The position numbers and the translations under genes are program-made. From Thermoguttaceae bacterium (GTDB taxonomy: Bacteria; Planctomycetota; Planctomycetia; Pirellulales; Thermoguttaceae), in assembly GCA_017441605.1 (NCBI GenBank), contig JAFRXD010000096.1, positions 1 through 52,807 of the forward strand: a stretch of 52,807 bases of DNA. The letters are read 5' to 3'. The notes below the pieces were generated by a model. That model ran no database searches and was not told the origin of the DNA. It worked only from the letters and a program-made list of their open reading frames with translations. Below are positions 25,865 to 34,243 of this stretch, piece after piece. Position 1 is the first letter of the stretch, and every line of letters starts with the position of its first letter.

Positions 25865-26701
25865 ATGCAATCCCACAACCGCCAGAAGAAGATCGCGACG
25901 ATCAACGATTTTTGCGGGTTCGGTCGCTGTTCCATCGCGGCGGCGCTCCCGATCATTTCGGCGCTAAAAATCCAGTGCTGCCCGTTCCCAACCGCGATTT
26001 TTTCGAATCACACGGGGTTTGCCAGCTACTTTTCCACGGATTTCACCGAGCATTTCGACGCCTATATGGACGAATGGAAAAAGCTGGATCTGCGGTTTAA
26101 CGGGATTCTAACGGGCTATCTTGGCTCTCCGGAACAAATCGCGCGCGTTCGACGATTTTTCGATCTGTTTTACGACGACCAAACGATCGCGGTCGTCGAC
26201 CCCGTGATGGGCGATTACGGCAAATTGTACTCTAATTTTTCCCCCGATTTGGCGAACAATCTTTCGTCGCTATTGCCGCTCGCCGACGCGATCACCCCGA
26301 ATTTAACCGAGGCGTGCGTTCTGGCGCGCGCGCCGTATCGCCCCGAAATGAGCGACGAGGAAATTTTCGCGCTGTGCGAGGCGCTAAGCGAGCTCGGTCC
26401 GGAAAAAGTGGTCGTTACCGGGGTCGAGCGCGGCGATTTGCTCGCGAACTTTGTGTTCGAGCGGGGGACAACGCCGCAAATCGTCGAGGAGCCTCGCGTC
26501 GGACCTTGCCGATCCGGGACGGGGGACGTTTTCTCGGCGATCGTCGCGGCGGACGCGGTCAACGGGGTCGATTTCGCGCGCTCGGTTCGCCGAGCGTCCA
26601 ATTTTATCGCCAAAGCGATGGCGCGAGCGGTCGAGCTCGATCTCCCTCTAACGGACGGCGTTTGCTTCGAAGAAATACTCGACGAACTACGAGCGAATTG
26701 A
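25865..26701 (+). CDS. Pyridoxamine/pyridoxal kinase-like protein (ribokinase fold)
   Basis: 278 residues from ATG 25865, with GAAGGAGAAG upstream. The segment IATINDFCGFGRCSIAAALP and CCPFPTAIFSNHTGF near the N-terminus match the PdxK/PdxY-like kinases of anaerobes. DPVMGDYGKLY follows, and SGTGDVFSA near 216-224 carries the catalytic Asp and anion hole. Expected reaction: ATP-dependent phosphorylation of pyridoxal, pyridoxine or pyridoxamine in vitamin B6 salvage. The radical SAM gene begins 10 bases downstream. Confidence 0.85.
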   Translation: MQSHNRQKKIATINDFCGFGRCSIAAALPIISALKIQCCPFPTAIFSNHTGFASYFSTDFTEHFDAYMDEWKKLDLRFNGILTGYLGSPEQIARVRRFFDLFYDDQTIAVVDPVMGDYGKLYSNFSPDLANNLSSLLPLADAITPNLTEACVLARAPYRPEMSDEEIFALCEALSELGPEKVVVTGVERGDLLANFVFERGTTPQIVEEPRVGPCRSGTGDVFSAIVAADAVNGVDFARSVRRASNFIAKAMARAVELDLPLTDGVCFEEILDELRAN

Positions 26702-26711
26702 GGTTTGCGCG

Positions 26712-27323
26712 ATGAAAGCGCTCACGATTACTTACCTTGTTAAAAACGGGGTTTACGTCAATTTAACGAACCGCTGCCCCTGCTCTTGCGTCTTTTGCCT
26801 GCGCCAGAACGGCGACGGCGTGGCGGGGTCCGACTCGCTCTGGCTCGAGCGCGAGCCGACCCTTGAGGAGGTTTGTCGAAGTCTCGACCAATGGAATCTC
26901 GACGAGCGCGACGAGGTCGTCTTTTGCGGCTACGGCGAGCCGACCGAGCGACTCGACGTTCTGCTCGACGTCGCGCGATATATTCGCTCCAAGAGCGGCG
27001 TCAAAATTCGCGTCAACACCAACGGGCTCGCGGATCTCATTTGGAAGGAGCCGACCGCGCGAAAATTGGAAGGACTCGTCGACGCCGTCTCCATTAGCCT
27101 CAACGCGAGCGACAAAGAAACCTATTTCAAACTGACCCGCTCGAAATTCGGAATCGAGTCCTACGACGCGATGCTTCGCTACGCCCAAGACTGCGTTAAA
27201 TACGTTCCGAGCGTCGTTATGACGATCGTCGACGTCGTAACCTCGAAAGAGGAGCAAGAGCGATGCCGACGAATTTGCGAGGAGCGAGGGCTGAAATTGC
27301 GAATCAGACCCTATGAAAAATAA
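26712..27323 (+). CDS. Radical SAM protein of the TatD-associated type
   Basis: 203 residues, short for the superfamily. C22, C26 and C29 in RCPCSCVFC form the CxxxCxxC motif for the 4Fe-4S cluster. FCGYGEPTER provides the SAM-binding GEP motif. The sequence resembles the small radical SAM proteins found next to, or fused with, TatD-family nucleases, but no tatD gene is present in the window. The partner here is the B6-type kinase, 10 bases upstream. The chain ends in RIRPYEK, without an auxiliary cluster domain. Substrate unknown. Confidence 0.75.
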   Translation: MKALTITYLVKNGVYVNLTNRCPCSCVFCLRQNGDGVAGSDSLWLEREPTLEEVCRSLDQWNLDERDEVVFCGYGEPTERLDVLLDVARYIRSKSGVKIRVNTNGLADLIWKEPTARKLEGLVDAVSISLNASDKETYFKLTRSKFGIESYDAMLRYAQDCVKYVPSVVMTIVDVVTSKEEQERCRRICEERGLKLRIRPYEK

Positions 27324-27341
27324 AAAATCGCCTCGAAAAAG

Positions 27342-27370
27342 TTGAAATCGAGCGAGCGAGCGTTTATAAT
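27342..27370 (+). promoter_or_regulatory. Sigma-70 promoter of the ThuA-ligase-mnmE operon
   Basis: TTGAAA (27342-27347), a 17-base spacer and TATAAT (27365-27370) give a near-consensus promoter 85 bases before the ThuA start codon. Confidence 0.75.
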
Positions 27371-27454
27371 GCGCGAAACGAGAGCGAATCTCCGGAACGC
27401 GGGTCCGGAGTTCGTCGGAACACAAATCCCCGCGTTAAATTTAGGAACCGTACC

Positions 27455-28390
27455 ATGCGACGACGAGACTTTTTGACCGCGTCCGCTTCCATCGCGGCGG
27501 CTTTACCGTTCGTTTCCACGCTTTCTCCGCTCTTTGGAGCCGAAGGGGAAGCCAAGAAGATCCTCTTCTTCAGTCGTTCGCAAGGATTCGAGCACTCTCC
27601 GATCAAATTCGACGAAAACGGCGACTGCCTCGCCGCCAAGAAATTAACGGAACTCGCCAAGCCGCTCGGATTTGAAGTCGTCAGCACAAAAGACGGCAAG
27701 GTCTTCGACGGCGATCTGAGCCAATACGCCGCGTTCGTCTTCTACACCTCCGGTCAACTCGACCAAGAGGGGGGCGACAATCAAAATCCGATGACCGAGC
27801 AAGGGCTTAAAAACCTCTTCGACGCGATTCGCGGCGGAACCGGATTCCTCGGTTTCCACAGCTCGACCGACACGTTCAATCGCCACACCGGGTTCTTCTG
27901 CGACCCCTACTACGAGCAACACGAGTACATTCGCGTTACCGGCGGGGAGTTCATTATTCACGGCGAGCAACAAGAGGCGACCGTCGAGATTTGCGACGAA
28001 ACGCTCCCGTCCCTCGCCAAGCGCAAACCCGGTTTCCGTCTTCACGAGGAGTGGTACGCGAACAAAAACTTCGCCCCGGACCTGCGCGTTCTCGCGTCCC
28101 TACAGACCGCCGACATGAAAAAAGACGGTCGCAATAAGTGCTACGATCGCCCCGCGTTCCCGTGCGTTTGGGCGCGAAAGGAAAAGAAGGGAACCGTCCT
28201 CTACTGCGCGTTCGGGCACAAAGACGAGTATTGGACCAACGGCGAACTGGACGACGTCAATTCCGACCTCCTAAAAGCCGTCGTCGGGCAGATCGAGGTT
28301 CCGACCCTCCCGAATTTGAAGACCGTTTGCCCCGGCGCCGATATGCTTCAAAACGATTGGGTCAAAGGGTTGGTCAACGAGTCCGACTGA
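27455..28390 (+). CDS. ThuA-like domain protein with Tat-type signal
   Basis: 311 residues. MRRRDFLTASASIAAALPFV is a twin-arginine export signal followed by a hydrophobic stretch ending near LFGA. The mature part has a ThuA/glutamine-amidotransferase-like fold: KILFFSRSQGFEHSP, FVFYTSGQLDQ, GTGFLGFHSSTDTF and a late VLYCAFGHKDEYW. ThuA-like proteins are expanded in planctomycetes and are thought to act on sugars, but their reaction is not established. The ligase gene lies 28 bases downstream. Confidence 0.8.
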   Translation: MRRRDFLTASASIAAALPFVSTLSPLFGAEGEAKKILFFSRSQGFEHSPIKFDENGDCLAAKKLTELAKPLGFEVVSTKDGKVFDGDLSQYAAFVFYTSGQLDQEGGDNQNPMTEQGLKNLFDAIRGGTGFLGFHSSTDTFNRHTGFFCDPYYEQHEYIRVTGGEFIIHGEQQEATVEICDETLPSLAKRKPGFRLHEEWYANKNFAPDLRVLASLQTADMKKDGRNKCYDRPAFPCVWARKEKKGTVLYCAFGHKDEYWTNGELDDVNSDLLKAVVGQIEVPTLPNLKTVCPGADMLQNDWVKGLVNESD

Positions 28391-28418
28391 TTCGCGACGA
28401 TAGAGCGGCGAGGTTTTT

Positions 28419-30194
28419 ATGTCCGAGTATTACAATATCGCCGAGCGCCTCCGCGCGACGGCGGAATTGATTCCCGATTCGGTCGCGATCGCGGAGCCCT
28501 TGTTCAAAGGGAAGAAACCTCGCCGCGACTTCTTTGGCAAGAGGGAGTACGCCGCGGTAACGTTCGCGGAACTGGATCGCGATTCCGATCAAATCGCGGC
28601 GTCGCTCCGTCGTTTCGGGGTTCGCCCCGGAGCGCGACTCGCCCTGATGGTTCGTCAGGGAATCGACTTTATCTCTTTGGTTTTCGCGCTTTATAAGACC
28701 GGGGCGACGCTCGTTCTCATCGACCCCGGGATGGGCGTGAAAAGAATGCTCGCCTGTCTGAGCGAGGCGGAGCTCGACGGATTCGTCGGGGATTGGCGAG
28801 TTCAGCTCGCGCGAATTCTTTATCGTCGCCGTTTTCCCAAGGCGAAGCTCAACGTAACGGTCGGCGGTCGCGCGCTTTGGGGCGGGCTGTCTCTCGACGC
28901 GGCGCGCAAAGGTCCGCCGGTCGCGCCCGAGGATCCCCAAACCAAACTCGACGATCCCGCCGCGATTATCTTTACCAGCGGCAGCACGGGGGTCGCCAAG
29001 GGGGTTCTCTACACCCACCGCATGTTCAAAACGCAAGTGGAGCAAATCGCGGAGCGCCTCCAAATCAAACCGGGTGGAGTCGACCTGGTCGGATTCCCGT
29101 TCTTCGGGCTCTTCAACGCCGGGATGGGAACGACCGCCGTCATCCCGGACATGGACGCGACCAAACCGGGCTCCGTCGATCCCAAACTTTTTCTGGAAGC
29201 CGCCGACGACTGGAAAATCACCCAATCGTTCGGCTCGCCCGCCCTTTGGAACCGCGTCGTCGATTATTGCCTCGCCAACGGTCGCAAAATCGAGACGCTC
29301 AAGCGCGCGGTCATCGCGGGCGCTCCCGTCTCGTTCGATCTCCTGCGCCGTTTCCGCCAAGTTCTCCCCGACGACGCGGAAATTATCACCCCGTACGGCG
29401 CCACCGAATCGCTCCCGCTCGCCTCGATCGAATCGCGCGAGGTTCTCGAAGAGACCTGCGCCAGAACGCGGGTCGGCGCCGGGGTTTGCGTCGGGCGATT
29501 CTTTCCCGCGCCCCTCGAAAAGAGGATCGTCCCGGTTCTCGACGATCCGATACGCCATATCGACGACGTTAAGACGTTGTCGCGAGGCGAAATCGGCGAG
29601 CTTCTCGTCTCCGGTCCGCAGTGCTCTCCTCGGTACGTTACTCGCGTCGAGGCGAACGAGCTCGCGCTGGTCGAGGGAAACGACGGGCGAACGTGGCGAC
29701 GGGTCGGGGACGTCGGGTATTTCGACGACCAAGATCGGTTCTGGTTCTGCGGGCGAAAGTCGCATCGCGTCGAAACCGCCGAAGGCCCGATGTTTAGTAT
29801 TCCTTGCGAAGCGATTTCCAACGAGGCTCCGAAAGTCTTTCGGTCGGCGCTCGTCGGAATCCCTCTCGCTCCCGCTTGCGCGCTCCCCAAAGAGCTTACC
29901 GATCGCGCCAAGGCGTTTCGCAAGAGTTGGAAAGAGCCCGCCATGGTCGTCGAGCCCTATCCCGACAAGCGACCCGAAAACGAGGTCGAAGAGGAAATGT
30001 TCTGCCGCGAGGTTCTCGAGATTCTCAAGAAATCGCCCCTAACTCGTTCGATTAACCGAGTTTTTATTTGCGAAAAATTCCCGGTCGACGTAAGGCACAA
30101 CGCCAAGATCAATCGCGAGCTCCTCTCCGTCTGGGCGTCCGCGAAAGCCGCCGGAAAACCGATCTCGCTTGAAAAAGCGAAAATTGAGGCGTAA
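28419..30194 (+). CDS. AMP-forming acyl-activating enzyme, OleC-like
   Basis: 591 residues of the ANL superfamily. IIFTSGSTGVAKGVLYTHR (~186-204) is the ATP-binding A3 motif. TPYGATESLPLA is the A5 motif in the form seen in OleC/beta-lactone-synthetase-like members and their fatty-acid-ligase relatives. RVGDVGYFDDQDRFWFCGR is A7/A8, and KIN near the C-terminus supplies the usual lysine. Reaction: adenylation of a carboxylate; CoA or lactone product cannot be told. No oleA, oleB or oleD is present. The mnmE start codon follows after 1 base, so the pair is translationally coupled. Confidence 0.75.
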   Translation: MSEYYNIAERLRATAELIPDSVAIAEPLFKGKKPRRDFFGKREYAAVTFAELDRDSDQIAASLRRFGVRPGARLALMVRQGIDFISLVFALYKTGATLVLIDPGMGVKRMLACLSEAELDGFVGDWRVQLARILYRRRFPKAKLNVTVGGRALWGGLSLDAARKGPPVAPEDPQTKLDDPAAIIFTSGSTGVAKGVLYTHRMFKTQVEQIAERLQIKPGGVDLVGFPFFGLFNAGMGTTAVIPDMDATKPGSVDPKLFLEAADDWKITQSFGSPALWNRVVDYCLANGRKIETLKRAVIAGAPVSFDLLRRFRQVLPDDAEIITPYGATESLPLASIESREVLEETCARTRVGAGVCVGRFFPAPLEKRIVPVLDDPIRHIDDVKTLSRGEIGELLVSGPQCSPRYVTRVEANELALVEGNDGRTWRRVGDVGYFDDQDRFWFCGRKSHRVETAEGPMFSIPCEAISNEAPKVFRSALVGIPLAPACALPKELTDRAKAFRKSWKEPAMVVEPYPDKRPENEVEEEMFCREVLEILKKSPLTRSINRVFICEKFPVDVRHNAKINRELLSVWASAKAAGKPISLEKAKIEA

Positions 30195-30195
30195 G

Positions 30196-31641
30196 ATGTT
30201 TTCCGAGGGAACGATCGTCGCGCAAGCGTCGGCGCGCGGCGCGTCCGCGCGAGGGGTCGTCCGACTCTCCGGAGACGACTCGCTCAACGCGGTCGCGCCC
30301 CTTTTCTTTAAGCGCGAGCCGAGCGAGGAGTTCCCGCCGGAGAACCTCGACGCGCGACGAGTCGACGCGAGCGCCCTTTTCGACGACGCCTCGCGCCCCG
30401 GGATCGCCGACGGCTGGCTCGCCCCTTGGGGCGCCGACGCGAGCGAGCTCCTCGTTCCCTGCGCGCTCTTCTATTGGCCCGCCGGACGCGGATTTACCGG
30501 CGAGCTCGCGGTCGAGCTGCACCTTCCCGGCGCGCCGCCGATTCTCGACGCGACCGTCGCGACGATCTGCGAATCGGGGCTCGCGCGGCTCGCGAACCGA
30601 GGCGAGTTCGCGCTGCGCGCGTTTCTCGGAGGACGGCTCGACCTCACCCAAGCGGAGGCGATTCTCGGAACGGTCGACGCGGAGTCGGACGCGGAGCTTC
30701 GCGTCGCGCTCAAGCAACTCTCGGGGTCGCTCGCGCGCGAGTTCGACGAACTGCGGGAGAATCTTTTCGACTTGCTCTGCGACCTGGAGGCGGGATTCGA
30801 TTTCGCGGAAGAGGACATAGAGTTCGCGACGCGCGACGAGCTTCGCGAACGCCTCGGCGCCGCCGAAAAGCGAGTCGCCGACGCGCTCGATCGCGCCAAA
30901 AGCGAGATAGGGCTCGACCGAACCCCGCGGGTCGCGCTCGCGGGAAGTCCCAACGTCGGCAAGAGTTCCCTCTTCAACGCGCTGACCGAGCGATTCGGAA
31001 CCGGCGAATTCGACAGGGCGCTCGTCTCCGACCGCGCCGGAACGACTCGCGACTATCTCGAGCGCGAGCTAACGGTCGACGGGATAAGCTTTTTGCTCGT
31101 CGACTCGGCGGGCGTCGAGGAAACGACCGAAGAAGACGAGAGCGCCCCTCGCGCCTTGGCGCAACGCGTTCTGGCGCGCGTCTTTGCCGACGCGACGCTC
31201 GTTCTCAAATGCCTCGAGAACCCCGACGCCCCCGATCCGCTCGTCGACGCGGCGATACCTCCCGAGATTCCAACGCTCGTCGTTCTCACAAAGCGCGACG
31301 ACGCGCGAGGACGCGACGCGTCCGGCGCCGTTTCGACCTCCGCGGCGACCGGGTTCGGGATAGAGCGGCTCGCTCGGGAAATCGTCGCGAAACTCCGCGA
31401 CGGGTTCGAAAACGGCGAAATCGTCCCGTCGACGGCGATCCGATGCCGCGAGTCCCTGCGCGAGGCGAGCGACGTGCTGCGAAACGCGCTCGCAATTCTC
31501 GACGACGCCGCGATTTGCGACGATTTTCTAATCGCGGGGGAGCTCCGCGTCGCGCTCGACCGGCTCGGAATCGTAACGGGCGCGGTTTGCGCGGAGGATC
31601 TTCTCGACCGTATTTTCAGCCGATTCTGCATCGGAAAATAG
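30196..31641 (+). CDS. mnmE: tRNA modification GTPase MnmE (TrmE)
   Basis: 481 residues from ATG 30196 (the longer frame begins inside the ligase gene). It has the N-terminal tetrahydrofolate-binding domain (TIVAQASARGASARGVVRLS), a helical domain split by a G domain with P-loop GSPNVGKSS (~249-257), DRAGTTRD, and the C-terminal hallmark FCIGK. MnmE with MnmG installs carboxymethylaminomethyl groups on U34 of certain tRNAs. Two deviations are visible: the G3 motif reads DSAGV and the G4 motif reads TKRD instead of NKxD. Its last 114 bases overlap the convergent MBL gene. Confidence 0.87.
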   Translation: MFSEGTIVAQASARGASARGVVRLSGDDSLNAVAPLFFKREPSEEFPPENLDARRVDASALFDDASRPGIADGWLAPWGADASELLVPCALFYWPAGRGFTGELAVELHLPGAPPILDATVATICESGLARLANRGEFALRAFLGGRLDLTQAEAILGTVDAESDAELRVALKQLSGSLAREFDELRENLFDLLCDLEAGFDFAEEDIEFATRDELRERLGAAEKRVADALDRAKSEIGLDRTPRVALAGSPNVGKSSLFNALTERFGTGEFDRALVSDRAGTTRDYLERELTVDGISFLLVDSAGVEETTEEDESAPRALAQRVLARVFADATLVLKCLENPDAPDPLVDAAIPPEIPTLVVLTKRDDARGRDASGAVSTSAATGFGIERLAREIVAKLRDGFENGEIVPSTAIRCRESLREASDVLRNALAILDDAAICDDFLIAGELRVALDRLGIVTGAVCAEDLLDRIFSRFCIGK

Positions 31642-32718
31642 CGCGCGGCGGTATCTTAGAACCGGATTGTCGGCGGAAAGTCGCTCCGTCTCGACGATCT
31701 CCAAGAGCCCGAGTTGCAAGAGGAACTCGACGCGCGCTCCGACGTCGCTCAACGCGAAGAACTCGCGGTTCGGCCGACCGCTCCAGTACATCTTGTTCGC
31801 GATCTCCTCGAGGGAAAGAGGCGCGTCCGACTCCTCTAGCAGCGCGAGCAACCGTCGGTTCCGGCGCTCGAATCCGCGCAGCGCGCGCTCCGTCGCTCGC
31901 GGAATATCGTCGATCGGTTCCTCGTGGGCGGGAAGCGGGGTCAACTTCGCTCCCAAGCGCCGCTCGAATTCGAGCGCGATTCTCCTCAACTCGTCGAGCG
32001 ACAGAAGATAGTTAACGACGCCCGTTTGCGGCGTCGCGCGGCTCGGCCAAATCTGAGCCAGGGTCTTCGACAAAAGCAAATCGCCGGAAAAAACGACGTC
32101 CCCGAAAAGAATCGCGACGTGCCCCGGACTGTGCCCCGGCAAATAGACGAATCGAAAGTCGCCGACGCGCTCCCCTCCGATAAGTTTGCGCGCGACCTCG
32201 GTTTCCCGAACGCGACCCGGTCGGAACCCAAACCCGTCGAGAATTCCGCGAATCTTTTCCGACGCGACCCCCGACTCGAGCAAAAACCGCTCGTATCGCA
32301 GGTTTTCGACTCGAGCGCAAGCGTCGTAAGCGGTTAGTAGTCGACTTTCAAAAGCGTGGATCCAAACCTCCGCCCCGGTCCGTTCTCGCCAATAGCTCGC
32401 GCCCCCGGAGTGGTCGACGTGCGCGTGCGTTAAAAAGATCCGCTTAACGCGCGCGACGTCGAGGGTCGGTTCGAACTCCCTTCGAACGACCTCGAATCCG
32501 CGCTCGATATCCTCGTTCGACTCTTCGGTCCCGCTTCCGGAGTCGATCAGCGCCCAACCGTCCTCGAACGGGGCGAGATGAACGAACCCCGTTAAATAGG
32601 GCAGGACGCGCGCGCGGATCCGATAAACGCCCCCGAGCGAGGTCTCGACCCGCGTCGCCGACCCGTCGGAACTAGAGCTAAAACGAGGCGATTCGGGTTC
32701 CTCGTTGTTTTTTTCCAT
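31528..32718 (-). CDS. Metallo-beta-lactamase-fold hydrolase
   Basis: 396 residues from ATG 32718; a TTG at 32730 is an alternative. HAHVDHSGG (~97-105) is the HxHxDH zinc motif, preceded by ALIDSGSG, and YLPGHSPGHVAILF supplies the next metal ligand. LPAHEEPIDD and a C-terminal winged-helix-like region follow, as in LACTB2-like and related hydrolases. Substrate unknown. The last ~38 codons (31528-31641) are antisense to the end of mnmE. The tail they encode is Arg/Glu-rich and may be an extension gained when an earlier stop was lost. Confidence 0.8.
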   Translation of the reverse strand: MEKNNEEPESPRFSSSSDGSATRVETSLGGVYRIRARVLPYLTGFVHLAPFEDGWALIDSGSGTEESNEDIERGFEVVRREFEPTLDVARVKRIFLTHAHVDHSGGASYWRERTGAEVWIHAFESRLLTAYDACARVENLRYERFLLESGVASEKIRGILDGFGFRPGRVRETEVARKLIGGERVGDFRFVYLPGHSPGHVAILFGDVVFSGDLLLSKTLAQIWPSRATPQTGVVNYLLSLDELRRIALEFERRLGAKLTPLPAHEEPIDDIPRATERALRGFERRNRRLLALLEESDAPLSLEEIANKMYWSGRPNREFFALSDVGARVEFLLQLGLLEIVETERLSADNPVLRYRRALFSDAESAENTVEKILRANRARYDSEPVERDAELPRD

Positions 32719-32778
32719 TTCGCTCGTCAATGCCGCGCCAACCTTTCGTTGCTCGTCTCGATTTTTGGAGAAGAAAAA

Positions 32779-33118
32779 TCAAGCGACGAGCGCCTTTGTC
32801 TTCTTCTTGAACTCGGCGACCGTCATCTTCGCCCGCTCCGCCGCTTGTTTTTGCGCAAGAAGTTTGTCGTTAACGAGTCCCATCAACGTGGATAAGCCCC
32901 TCGCTTCAAAACGCTCCTTCGATTCTTCCTCGCTAATCCAACCGTCGTAAACCGACAATTCTTCTTTCATCTCCTCGTCCTCCAATTCTTGCAACGCGTC
33001 GTAACACAACTTGGGCGGCATTCTCCGTCCAATCCTAACCGCCGCTTGAAACGCGTATTTTTCAAGCCCGGCGGGAACCGAAAACACTCGGCCATACTCG
33101 GCGCCGTCCAATTTTCGT
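32779..33118 (-). pseudogene. Decayed copy 1 of a tandem gene family (frameshift plus 216-bp internal deletion)
   Basis: Reading from ~33118, one frame gives ENWTAPSMAECF and the next gives FSVPAGLEKYAFQAA, so a base has been lost near 33079-33081 compared with copy 2. After KYAF the protein jumps to the part that follows TYAFQ in copy 2, skipping 72 codons. It then aligns on through the Tyr-Asp and EELSVYDGWISEEE segments, but ends in a different Lys/Ala-rich tail. Both junction sequences in copy 2 are the same 11 bases, TGAAACGCGTA. The product would lack the central domain and is very probably inactive. Confidence 0.75.
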
Positions 33119-33214
33119 CGGCGCCGACGAAAAAGACGACGATCAGCGAGCTTGGACAAATCCGAGAACGGCCAACGCGTCGCGAGCGAGAACGAAATCG
33201 CGAAACGACGAGCG

Positions 33215-33927
33215 CTACGCCAGATTCAAGCTCGCCGCGAGCGTTTCGATTTGCGGAAGCGTCAAACCTGTGCAATAGGAAATATCCTCGGGCGCGAACT
33301 TCTTGACCAACATCTTCGACGCGACCTCTTCCACGCCCTCTTTTCGCCCCTTTTCCAGCCGCTCGTTCAGTTCCTCTTCGCTGGCAAAGCCGCGAAAAAT
33401 TTCCAACTCTTCTCTCATTTCTCGATTCTCCAATTGTTTTCTCGCTTTGTCGTAAACCTCGGGCGTTATCCGTTGTCCCGACTGTCCCGCCACCTGAAAC
33501 GCGTAAGTAATACAGGATCTCAAACTATAACGAGCGTCGTCGTCAAAATCTTCGATTTGATTAAAAAGACCGATGATTTCGACGAAAAATTCCGAGATTT
33601 GGTAGCTGCCTCCCGCCGCGAGCGCCGTAAATATCGCGCGAAGGTGGGGCGAGCCTTTTAAAGCGCCCTCTTTCCAAAGCTTCGTAATATTGACGCTCTG
33701 GACGTCCATATGAAACGCGTATTTCTCGAGTCCCGCGGGGACCGGAAAACACTCGTCCATACTCGGCGCCGTCCAGGCAACTCCTCGACCTCGGGATCGT
33801 CCGTCCACGAGTTCAGCGGCGCAAGCGCCTCGGGCTCGACTCGCTTCGCCTTCTTAGCGGAGGAGGTTTTCTTCGCGCTCCGCTTCTTCTTCGGGGCTTC
33901 GCCCGCTTCGGCTTGTTTCTTTACCAT
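33215..33927 (-). pseudogene. Copy 2 of the tandem family, frameshifted near its start
   Basis: From ATG 33927 (GAGGAG upstream) the frame encodes a Lys-rich start, MVKKQAEAGEAPKKKRSAKK, and NSWTDDPEVEEL. The continuing homology WTAPSMDECFPVPAGLEKYA lies in the next frame. Restoring one base in the CC run at ~33776 joins both into a 237-residue protein ending at 33215. A GTG at 33808 could start the downstream part alone. The C-terminus (GVEEVASKML, YCTGLTLPQIETLA) resembles the tail of Rpn/PD-(D/E)XK transposase-like proteins, but I see no nuclease motif. Family otherwise unknown. Confidence 0.65.
33495..33721. repeat. 11-bp direct repeats bounding the segment missing from copy 1
   Basis: TGAAACGCGTA occurs at 33495-33505 and 33711-33721, 216 bp apart. 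A single fused copy occurs in the decayed neighbour at 33047-33057, exactly at its deletion junction. Confidence 0.85.
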
Positions 33928-34243
33928 ATCGCTCCTCGCGTCCTAGAAAGTTGGCGACCGCGCCTACTCCCGCCCCTCATTGTACCCCTAAACAGAACGA
34001 CGCGCAAGCGGAATTGATCTCGAACATATGTCGGAACTCTCCCGTCGCCTCTCGCGCCTCCTCGCCAACGCGTCGTTAAAAGAGGGCGGATATCCTCCGC
34101 GCGAGGGCGTTTTGATTTTTTGAATCTCTCCCGCTCGCCGCGCGCTCGAGGCGCTCGAGGCGGCGAGCTCCTTGGGCTTCAAAAAACCAAAACGCGACTT
34201 TTAAAGGAATTAGCTTTCATTGAAAAAGGGGCGCGACGAAACG
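33928..34243. other. Gene-free spacer with a weak hairpin
   Basis: No credible gene is seen. GCGGA (34086-34090) and TCCGC (34096-34100) could form a short hairpin followed on the minus strand by CCTCTTTT, a weak terminator for the FGE-like gene that ends at 34244. The rest is low-complexity GC-rich sequence. Confidence 0.35.

Noticed and set aside
28374..29765. 463-codon open frame antisense to the acyl-activating enzyme
   Set aside because: Arg/Asp/Glu-rich shadow of a clear sense gene, produced by the strong third-position bias.
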